Source: Coniochaeta sp. PMI_546
Lineage: Eukaryota > Ascomycota > Sordariomycetes > Coniochaetales > Coniochaetaceae
Reading direction: 5' to 3'
Assembly (NCBI GenBank): GCA_021432605.1
Contig: MU271158.1
Coordinates: forward strand, 248,001-312,000
Length of the DNA: 64,000 nt
A program made the position numbers and the translations under genes. Below, piece after piece: positions 21,790-30,310 of the stretch (position 1 is the stretch's first letter; every line of letters starts with the position of its first letter). The notes beneath the pieces are model-generated. The model searched no databases, was not told where the DNA came from, and saw nothing but the letters and a program-made list of their open reading frames with translations.

Positions 21790-22183
21790 TCTGAAGGTAT
21801 ATCCTGTCTCACTGACCGATCAATCAGCTCCAGCGGCACACGATGTCGGAATCCCGTCTTCGTCGATGCATATTTGCAGCTTTATGTACGGTTCTCCGCA
21901 TCCGACGGTCGTGAGGCTCTGACACATTAAATTGTATGGCCGCGAGGGCCAATGATAACAGTCGGCAACTAATTCCCCGTCCGCTCGGGGTGGCCCGACG
22001 AGGGATGAGCGGGGCCGTCCGCTTACACCGGCACCAGCTCCGGTCGCAGATAGCATTGCCCAGTCGAACGGTTATCAATGTTGTATTTATACTAGTAGAG
22101 GCTGTCAATTTTCTGGCCTTGTTGCATAGAGTAAGACAGAGGCTTGACATTTGAGGGTATCCTTCGCATCACTACCATCGGCC
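21790..22183. promoter_or_regulatory. Bidirectional promoter with three GATA (AreA/NIT2-type) sites
   Basis: A 394 bp gap separates the two divergent start codons. HGATAR sites, the binding sequence of the nitrogen regulator AreA/NIT2, occur as TGATAA at 21953-21958, AGATAG at 22048-22053 and TTATCA (TGATAA on the minus strand) at 22072-22077. The last two are 18 bp apart; closely spaced pairs are typical of functional AreA targets. Nitrogen-repressed, jointly driven expression is an inference from these sites. Confidence 0.55.
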
Positions 22184-23291
22184 ATGTCAGCCGTCAACAT
22201 CCTCAAATTCGGCATCTCGTCGCCAGCAGACACATCGCCCCTAGACGAGCTGAGGCGTGCCGGCTATGACGCGTCGCAGATCCTCGCCGTCATCGGCAAG
22301 ACAGAAGGTTCGTCGATCTGTCTCTTTCGTCTCCCAGAAACACCCCCCATCATGACTGACGTCTCCCGACCAAGGCAACGGCTGCGTCAACGACTTCTCG
22401 CGGACCCTGGCCGCCGTGGTATGGGAGCCCCTGATCCCCAAAGACGCCATAACCATCTTCTCCGGAGGCACAGAGGGCGTCCTATCGCCGCACGTGACGT
22501 TCGTCGTGCGCGAGCCCGCCGGCACGGACACCGGCCTCGTCGCCGCCGTGACGCGGACGAGGGCCTTCGAGCCGCACGAGATAGGGAGCAGAGTCCAGGC
22601 TGCCGAGGTCGCGGACGAAGTCGAACGCGTGCTGGCGGAGCACCCCGGGTTCGGCAATGCGAACCTCGTCTTGATCAAGTGTCCGCTCCTGACCTCCGCC
22701 AAGATAGACGCGATCAAGTCGCAGGGCAAGGTGCCCCCGACAACCGACACGTACGAGTCCATGGCCTTGTCGCGGTATGCTTCGGCAGTAGGCGTCGAGG
22801 CAGCCTTGACCCACATCAAGTCCAAGGACGATGTTAGCAGAGACTCGATCCTGAGCAGTCTAGAGAACCACCAAAACCCCATCTGGTCCGCCTACGCCAG
22901 CTGCAGCTCCGGAGCCGAGCTAGAAGACAGCCACATCCTCGTCCTCGGCACCTCGGCCGCACCGGGCAAGATCAGGGCGATATCCTCGACGATGCAGGAC
23001 GCCATCGACGCCAAGGCACTCCTGGACGCGCTCGACACCATCCACGGGGAGGAGGGCGAAGTGCTCCAGGTCTTCGCCAAGGCCGAGGCGGACCCGACGG
23101 GGACCATCCGCGGGAAGAGGCACACCATGAGCACCGACAGCGACGTGCACGGGACCCGGCACGCGAGGGCCGCGGTGGGCGGGCTCATTGCCGGGTTGAC
23201 GGGGGACACGCGGGTGTATGTCAGCGGCGGGGCCGAGGGACAGGGACCGCCGGGAGGGGGAAGTTTGTGTATTGTGTATCGTGTTCCTTGA
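22184..23291 (+). CDS. Cyanuric acid hydrolase/barbiturase family (AtzD-like ring-opening amidohydrolase)
   Basis: Exons 22184-22307 and 22375-23291 (67 bp intron, GTTCGT donor) give 346 residues, near the family norm. The fold has three similar repeats, each giving a Lys-Ser pair, and all three pairs are visible: Lys39 in IGKTEGNG with Ser71 in SGGTEGVLSPH; Lys143 in LIKCPLL with Ser219/220 in CSSGAE; Lys277 in FAKAEA with Ser325 in SGGAEGQGPPGGG. By family it opens cyanuric acid to carboxybiuret, which loses CO2 to give biuret, or opens barbiturate to ureidomalonate. Sequence alone does not settle which, but the divergent allophanate hydrolase gene favours cyanuric acid. Fungal members of this mostly bacterial family are known but uncommon, so ancient horizontal transfer is possible; the intron shows the gene is well settled in the fungus. 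Confidence 0.88.
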
Positions 23292-23844
23292 TGTGGCTAA
23301 GGGGCTGGAGGGAGCATGTGCTTGGATGGAGGAGCTCAAGATAGGAAATGACGATTCCAGACAGAAGACTGTACTTCCTTTCTAAATGAACCTGAATGTA
23401 TACCCGCATGGAAACTCCTAATTGTAGTCTCGTGAATGAACCTGACTGCAGAGCAGGACTATACGAACACTCCCGTCACATATCATGCCACTCGATACGA
23501 GCAATTGGCTATGTAGTTGTTGCATGATCTATCCGTAAAGATGAGATCGTGTTCGCGAGTCAACACAGTTGTAGTACGGGTAGACTACACGACTAGACAA
23601 TTACAAGACTGAACAGTGTACTCGACCGCTCGGCAGCGACCGAAACCTACTACAACAAGGCTAACACAAAGACAACCACGCTCGAAGCCGAATTTCAGCA
23701 AATCCTACCATGAAACCATCCCTGTACACCACAGACACCAACGCCTTAAAACAGCAAATACATCAGTCTCTCAACACGCCCCTGAACATGCAAGCAGCCA
23801 CGACAAGTCAAACAGAAAAACACCGCGGCGCACATCCAAGCCCC
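23292..23844. other. Intergenic between convergent genes
   Basis: Between the 3' ends of the AtzD-like gene and the GTPase gene. No gene recognised. Confidence 0.45.
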
Positions 23845-26045
23845 TTACGCCCCAACACTAACCCTCAGTCCAGCCTTCTCATCCTCCGCCAACCCAGCAG
23901 CCGAGGCCTCGCCGGCAGCCCCCGTCCCAGCCCCCGTCCCAGCCCCAGCCCCGGCCCCGGCATCACCAGTCTGCGCCAGCGGTCTGGACGGGTCATACCC
24001 GACGCTCTTGACGATGCCCAGCCCCTTGGTGCGCCCCTCGCGGAACAGCAGCCTGTCGCCGGGGGCCAGGTACTCGGGCCGCTGAACGAACCGGAACGCC
24101 ACCGTGGCCCGGTCGCCGGTCCGGATGAACGGGCGGTCGACGTCGATGATGGCGCACGTCTGCGACACGGGCCCGACGTGGAGCATGGCCTGGTACTTTG
24201 TCTTTATCGTCGTCGCGTGCGATAATATCAGTACTGTTTTTTTTGGGGGGTGTGTCTGTCAGCAAAAAAAAAAATGAACTCGCGAGAATTGGTGATGAGA
24301 AGAGAAGAGAAGAGAGAGAGAGAGAGAATACCTTCAGCGACAAACTCGCGATGCACTTTCGGGGGCGGCGCACCCTCAATCTTGGGCAGCACGACCATGC
24401 CCTTCCGCACGTCCTTCCGCCGCACCTTCTTCAGCGCGAAGCTCGCGCTCTGGCCCGCACTGGCGGCCGGCACGCCGATGCGCTTCCTCTCGATGGACCG
24501 GATGGACGTCTGCGTAAAATTGCCGAGCGAGTCCGGACCGATGAGGACGTTATCCCCGGCGTGGACGACGCCGCTCTTGATTATCCCCGAGACCACGGTG
24601 CCCACGAACGGCACGCTGAAGGTGTCGTTGACGTGGAACTCGAAGGGGGCCTCGGCGTCGTACCGGCCGTGGTGGGGCAGGATGTTGAGGAAGGTCCTGA
24701 CCAGGTCCAGGTTCTCGCCCGTGACGTTGGACACCTGGAAGATGGGGCAGATCCGCTGCGAGACGAACTGCGTGGCCGTGTTGATGCACTGCTCGCGGTT
24801 CTTGATGAAGATGGGGATCTTCCTGGCGCCGGGGGACTTGAGTATCCGCGTGATCTGGGCGATGGTCTGCTCCAGGATCTGGGGCGGGCAGATGTCGATC
24901 TTGGTGATGACCACCATGACGGGCACGTTGAGCGCGAGGGCGATGCCGAGGTGTTCTTTGCTCATGCCGATGAGGCCGTTGTTGGCCGCGACCATGAGGA
25001 GGCAGTAGTTCGGGCTGCTGGACAGCAGGCCGAAGACGGTGGTGCGGAGGTACCGCTCGTGGCCGGCGAGGTCGGTGAAGGTGATGACTTTGGCGCTGCG
25101 CTTGCCGATCTCCTCCCACGAGAGCTTGCGGCCCGGGGTGTCGGAGGTGATCACCTGGCCGTGCGTGTCGAAGCCCATGATTTCCATGCCGACGGACGAT
25201 GTCCGGCCGGTCTCGATTTCGTGTTTGTGGCGGAAGAGGTTGACCCGTGCTCTGCCCCGGCCGTCGTCCAGGTCGCCCTTAACTAGGACACCGAGCATGG
25301 AGCTTTTGCCGGCGTCGACTGTGATCTGTCAGTGTTCTGCCACATCATGTCCGCTTATATAGACAGCCAGAACCAGACAATCAAACCACTGCAAGACTAT
25401 ATGATGGCCTCATACCACGACCGCCACAGAACACACGGGATAGCACTCACCATTCCCCACAACCGCAATCCGCGTCTCGATGACATCCTCCACCGTCCTC
25501 GGCACCTGGCGGACCATGACCTTACCACTAGCGTCCTTTTCCTTGCCGGTGGTCGTGCCCTCCAGCTCGCCCCCGACGTTCTTCGTCAGTAACAGCTGAC
25601 AATCCGCCCCGGCGCCCTTGGCAGCCTCAATTAACCTCTTGTAGGCGGTGTTGAACTCGTCGAGGGTGAGTCTCATGGAGTCGCCGTTGTTCTCGAACCC
25701 AATCTCGAAGACGGTCTCGCCAAACCCCTCCGCCAGGCGCTCGGTGATGACGTCTGTCAGGGTGTGGAGGGAGGCGGCATCGGTGGATAGGAGGAGATCG
25801 CGGAGTTTGACTCGGGGAGCGTCGTCGGACAGGTCGAGGTTGTCCAGCAGATCGTCCAGCTCGTCGTGGTGCTCGATGTCGGTCTGGGTCTGAATCTGGG
25901 TCTGGGTCTGAGGGATGGTAGTAGAGACAGGCTTGGAGCTCGGGAAGCGCAGCTCCTGCTGCTTCTCGACGTACTCGGCAAAGTCGCTCAGGGCGGCCTC
26001 GCCTTTCCGCTTCTCGTGGGGTAATTGTTTGGCTTTGGTGGTCAT
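23845..26045 (-). CDS. GTPBP1/GTPBP2-like translational GTPase
   Basis: Exons 26045-25451, 25318-24332 and 24233-23845 (introns 132 and 98 bp) give 656 residues. G1 is GNVDAGKS at 197-204, split by the first intron inside its Val codon; G3 is DLAGH and G4 is TKID. The EF-Tu-like second and third domains follow, including REFVAE, then VLILSHATTIKTKYQAM reconstructed over the second junction, a segment diagnostic of GTPBP1/2. Family members act in the cytosol on stalled ribosomes and mRNA turnover. The C-terminus adds a low-complexity Gly/Ala/Thr tail. Intron 2 carries an 11-A run, a T8G6 tract and a GA repeat, so it is prone to slippage. Start is the first ATG in the frame; the N-terminal 100 residues are acidic and variable. 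Confidence 0.9.
24264..24328. repeat. Homopolymer and GA tract inside the GTPase intron
   Basis: A run of 11 A (24264-24274) and a GA-rich tract at 24297-24328 lie within the second intron. On the coding strand this is a long polypyrimidine (CT) stretch beginning right after the donor site. Confidence 0.8.
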
Positions 26046-26847
26046 CCTGACAGCAATAGAGAGGATATGGGTGAGGTAGAGTTCAGATTCGTATTAGTGT
26101 GATCATGGCTCGGTGTGTTGATGCCAGCTCTGTTCGGTGTGGTGTTATCGGGTGACGGTGTGATCGTTTGAACTGTGGGAAATGAATTCAGAGGAACTTG
26201 GATCAAGGTAGGAAGAGAAGAAGTGAGGCAGAGGAGATGCCGTGAAGACGAAAGGCGTGAACAATGTTCTTATATGCCGTCAACAATGAAACAGCTTCGG
26301 GGTTCTTCCTTCCTCGGCGAGTGAGTCTTCACAGAGGCGACGTCGAGTCATCGATTGTGGGAAGGTGCACCTGGGAGTCGCGAGTGGCCTTATCGATAAC
26401 AACTGTTCGTAGTGGGCGGGGAGCTACCCCACCTTGCCGCTACCTTACCTTATGGCTGGGGAGAGAGGAGGAGGGGAGATTTTCTCCAGCTAAGGTACCC
26501 CAGGTCGAGTAAGGTAGTGTAGCACAATAGGGCTGAAGCTTCGAACTTGGCAGTGGATGTTGACCCCCAATTTCTATCTTGAGTCAGTCACCTTGCTGTC
26601 GATGGATGTCTGAATTGCACAATTGAAAGGGCGTGACATGCTGCATATGTCATACAAAGTATAAGGTATCCTTCTCCGCGTGCCATTGTGTGACTGTACC
26701 TCCGTGATACCAGTGATTTGAAGGGACTCGTTGCCGTGCCACAAACTGTCGCCACAAGGACACATTGTCAAACATATCCAAGGTCTAGACTGAGGTAGTA
26801 TGTATATAGCCTCTAATCTCCTCCATAACACCAAACCTCCTTCTACA
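26046..26847. other. Intergenic upstream of GTPase gene
   Basis: Includes TAAGGTACC at 26491-26499 and CTACCTTACCTTA at about 26441, both related to the recurring GGTACC promoter motif. No gene recognised; the 3' flank of the oxidoreductase occupies the right end. Confidence 0.45.
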
Positions 26848-27909
26848 CTATTCCAATGGAGGGACAACCTCCTGCTCACTGTCGCGACGCACCTTGATGA
26901 CCACCTTGCCCCTCGCCTGGCCCGAGTCCAGCCTCTCAAACGCCTTCTCGTACTCCTCGAGCGACCACACGCTGTCGATAAGCGGGTGCACCTTGCCGGC
27001 CTCGAGCAGCCCCGCGATCTCGGCGAGGTTAGCACCCGACGTCTCGAGGACGAAGAAGAGACTCCTGCTCAACCTCTTCTCCACCCCTGCAGGCTTCGCC
27101 ATGTCCGGCGGACTGCAGATACTGACAATAGCTCCCCCGGGCCGGACAGCGCTCCAACTGCTCGCAAGCGACCTCCCACCCACGGTATCAACAACCAGAT
27201 CAACCCCCCTCGCCGCATCCCGAGCCACCCACTCCTCAATCGACGTCCGCGTATAATCCACCACCTCCGCCGCCCCCAGCTCCCTCACCACCCCTTCCTT
27301 CCCAGCACCACAGACCGCCACGACCGTCGCCCCAGCAAGCCCAGCAAACTGCACCGCCCAACCCCCGACCCCGCCCGCCGCACCCGTAACCAGCACCCTG
27401 ACCCGGGCATTCCTCGCCCTCGCCCTCGCCCCAGCCTCCTCCCCCTTCAACCCACCCGCCTCCAGCGTCCCCCTCACAAACAGCGCCTGCCACGCCGTAA
27501 GCGCACTAAGCGGCGTGGCCGCGGCAGCAACCCAGTCCAACCTGCCCGGAACCCTTGCCAGCTCGCCCACCTTGGCGAGGGCGTACTCCCTGGCCGCCCC
27601 GGCGCGCGCCGGCGAGACGCAGGCGAAGACGTGGTCGCCGGCCTCGAACCCCGAGGAGCAGGATGCCCGGACCACGGTGCCTGCCAGGTCGAGGCAGGGG
27701 ACTGCCTCCTTGCCTGATGCGGCCGGGGAGGCTGGGTTTTGGGCCCAGGCGAGCTCGTCTTTGCAGGGGGAGGTTGCGGCTGTGCGGATGAGGACGTCGT
27801 CTGGTGCGGTTGGGGTTGGGACTGGGGCGGTGGTGAGGATGAGGTTGGGGGAGTGGATGGATGGTTGGAGGAGCTGTTTCATTGTTGCTGGTAGTGGTGG
27901 CCCTGTCAT
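26848..27909 (-). CDS. MDR-family NAD(P)H-dependent oxidoreductase (quinone reductase-like)
   Basis: Intronless, up to 353 residues from 27909; a second in-frame ATG at 27882 (MKQLLQPS) gives 344 and fits family N-termini better. The N-terminal GroES-like domain carries LDLAGTVV and GDHVFACV, and the cofactor domain has VTGAAGGVGGWAVQFA, the Rossmann motif of zinc-free quinone oxidoreductases. The C-terminal GKVVIKV ends the fold. The cysteine/histidine set for zinc is absent, so it is the zinc-independent branch (quinone or enone reduction). An Ala/Arg-rich insertion (EEAGARARARN) sits just before the Rossmann motif. Physiological substrate is unknown. Confidence 0.85.
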   Translation of the reverse strand: MTGPPLPATMKQLLQPSIHSPNLILTTAPVPTPTAPDDVLIRTAATSPCKDELAWAQNPASPAASGKEAVPCLDLAGTVVRASCSSGFEAGDHVFACVSPARAGAAREYALAKVGELARVPGRLDWVAAAATPLSALTAWQALFVRGTLEAGGLKGEEAGARARARNARVRVLVTGAAGGVGGWAVQFAGLAGATVVAVCGAGKEGVVRELGAAEVVDYTRTSIEEWVARDAARGVDLVVDTVGGRSLASSWSAVRPGGAIVSICSPPDMAKPAGVEKRLSRSLFFVLETSGANLAEIAGLLEAGKVHPLIDSVWSLEEYEKAFERLDSGQARGKVVIKVRRDSEQEVVPPLE

Positions 27910-28988
27910 GTTGAGGGTGGCGGTTGTAGTCGAAGATGGGTCAGTACGTCCGCCGATATAATGTGAAGGATGTCTCGCTGATTTGGATCCTTCTTAGCCT
28001 TGACAATTTTGAGAAATTGTAGATGTAGACTCTGAGTGTAAGTAGGTATAAACCATCACATTATCTCCTGAAATAATGATGTAGTTCCTTCACTTATATG
28101 CGACTATGCGCGAGGTAGTATTTGGAAGTATCTCAGGTCTTACATCTACAGTCGCAGCCGTGTCTCTCGCGGCATGTTACACACGCTGGCATGATTTAAG
28201 CGTTGATCATCTCTGCGCAGCTTCGAGAGAACAACTCCATGAATTGCTTGCCAATGGCAAACTCAAAACATTATAGGACATGTGATCTGAATATGGTGCT
28301 GACTGATGCATGATTTGCCATGGAGGAGGGTGAAGAGCCCTCGGATGGCCGAAAACATCCCCGCGATTACCATACATGCTGCCAGTCATTGCATACAGCG
28401 TGCTTGACGCAGACAAGGCAGACATACGAGTTATTGAGAGGTTAGCCTTGCTGTAATGTCAATGCCTTGTGGTGAGACGGTCCATCCTATGCTGTGATGT
28501 CCATGTTGAAGCTTCGCTCAGCGTGCAGGCGGCTTTCCACCTCGACTCACCAACATGTATAGGGTAGCTCACTAACTGTCATGCACATCCTCTACCTAGA
28601 TAGTGTCCCTCTGGCTGTGGCGTAACTGATAGACCTCACCAAGGTCGAATGTAAGACGGGCAGAATCTGAAACCGAGATTAATCTCGAGGCCTTCAGGGA
28701 ATCTCAATCATTCTCAGGCTACGTCCTTTCGGGCAACTCTGACTGGCAGGTGCGCCCTGTGAAGGCAGCTCTTTCCTGGTGACCCACTTCGCGATCGCAT
28801 CTCGACTCCAGGCTTCTCTCATTGCCAGTCTCAACAGCTCAGCCAAGGTACCTTAAGCGTTGACTGGAGAGTCAGGCTGCCAAAGAAGACAAGAAATAAA
28901 AGGCACAGCAATTTTCTGCATTGATAAAGTTGGAAATATCCATCATCAATCGTTCCAGATCACAGTCTTCATTCAAACAGGCACCATC
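27910..28988. other. Intergenic, divergent promoter region
   Basis: Between divergent oxidoreductase and Nudix genes. A perfect palindromic AAGGTACCTT core, extended as AAGGTACCTTAA, lies at 28845-28856, 133 bp before the Nudix ATG. Nothing else recognised. Confidence 0.5.
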
Positions 28989-29675
28989 ATGGTCGCAGAA
29001 TCAACACAAATCCCCGGCCGGACAACACCGCCAGAACCGACACTAACAGAACCACTTCCCATATTCACCTTTGCCGTCGATGACTCCGTCAAGGAGTTCA
29101 CCGTCCCCCTGCGGGAATACCTAGACTCCCACCCTCAGTTCGACGCAATAGCAACCGGCTGTCTAGTCTTCTGGCCCTCCTCCCCCCCGGGCGGCGGACC
29201 CCTCCACCTCCTGCTCCAGAAGCGCTCGGCCCACGACTCCATGCCGGGCCGCTGGGAGATACCCGGCGGCGGCTGCGACCACGAGGACGAGAGCATCCTG
29301 CACGGCGCCGTGCGCGAGCTGTGGGAGGAGAGCGGCCTGGTGGCCACTGCGGTCGTGGCCCGCGTCGGAGGGGAGCATGTCTTCTTCAGTCGGCGGGGGA
29401 TGAGGATAGGCAAGTTCAACTTCGAGGTCGAGGTGGAAGGGGGAACGGGGGAGGAGCCGCCGGTGGTCAGGTTGGATGCTAATGAGCATGAGGACTATGT
29501 CTGGGCTACGGAGGAGGAGTGTCGGGCTGGACGGAAGGGGGAGACGGAGCTGAGGTTTACGACTAAGGGGCAGGAGGATGCTATCTGGGAAGGATTTCGG
29601 AGGAGGAAGGGGGAGGTGAAGGCAGGGAATGATGATGCGGAGGCGGGTACAGCGGATGGAGCTCTCTCAAGATGA
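28989..29675 (+). CDS. Nudix hydrolase
   Basis: Intronless, 228 residues from ATG 28989 (context ATCATGG). A perfect Nudix box starts at Gly95: G-x5-E101-x7-R109-E110-L-W-E113-E114-S-G-L, with the Mg-binding glutamates present. The preceding LLLQKRSAHDSMPGRWEIPG is the typical strand and loop before the box. By family it cleaves a nucleoside diphosphate linked to another group; the residues do not tell which. The C-terminal 40 residues are charged and low-complexity. In-frame codons upstream (from 28860) lie in the likely leader and are not needed. Confidence 0.9.
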   Translation: MVAESTQIPGRTTPPEPTLTEPLPIFTFAVDDSVKEFTVPLREYLDSHPQFDAIATGCLVFWPSSPPGGGPLHLLLQKRSAHDSMPGRWEIPGGGCDHEDESILHGAVRELWEESGLVATAVVARVGGEHVFFSRRGMRIGKFNFEVEVEGGTGEEPPVVRLDANEHEDYVWATEEECRAGRKGETELRFTTKGQEDAIWEGFRRRKGEVKAGNDDAEAGTADGALSR

Positions 29676-29840
29676 CCGCAAGCTAGGCTGCCATATAGCT
29701 ATGATTGATAGAACCAGGTAGTTTTGAGGTAGACTTGTCCAAAAGGGGTAGCCATGTCAACTTCAGACCAACTAGTGCTTTTTAGAGTACAGTCGACAGG
29801 CCTTCAGTATAAGGATAATTCCGTCTTCCATATTCGGTGA
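29676..29840. other. Downstream flank of the Nudix gene
   Basis: Short AT-richer stretch without recognised features; it begins the gene-poor interval that extends to 34.3 kb. Confidence 0.4.
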
Positions 29841-30310
29841 TCTTAGTATTGGACATTGTTCTCGGAATGGATATCTCGTTTGATGGCACAATGTATGGAC
29901 TCATGGTCACCGTCCATCTTTGACAGAGCCTCTTTTCGACTCGATATGTTCAACTTGCCTGAACAGGTGGTCTTCGACTACCAGCCGTATTGGCTGCGGA
30001 CGGGACATAAATGGACGAATATCAACTACGACCGGGAACCTGGGGAGTTGCATGAAAGCGTTACAGCAGGAGAGGCTGACCTGGACGGTAGAGATTTCGC
30101 CAACTTGGTTCCTGGATGACCTCCGGCGATGATGTTTACATAGAAGGCCTCTAATACGCATGGCTACGTGAATGCAAGGTGAGTTTCGTACCTGTAAGGT
30201 TAGTAGAGCGAAAGAGGATGGCATCAGGAGTTAGAAGAGATATCGAGGATATCTGGAAGGACCACTTCGACAACTTGTACCGCGACTACGACGTCCTATA
30301 TACCCGATGA
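29841..30310 (+). pseudogene. Possible decayed gene or unrecognised exon remnants
   Basis: Two protein-like stretches appear in different frames: an 87-codon frame at 29856-30119 with FDYQPYWLRTGHKW and NINYDREPGELHES, and IEDIWKDHFDNLYRDYDVLY at about 30242-30301. Their aromatic and charged composition looks like real protein, but I cannot join them with good splice signals or name a family. Either an old gene remnant or a gene with an intron pattern I could not resolve. Confidence 0.3.

Noticed and set aside
24198-25286. 362-codon open frame on the plus strand opposite the GTPase gene
   Set aside because: Exact antisense shadow of GC-rich exon 2; its translation is low-complexity (Asp, Gly, His, Val) with no domain, while the minus strand carries a full GTPase.
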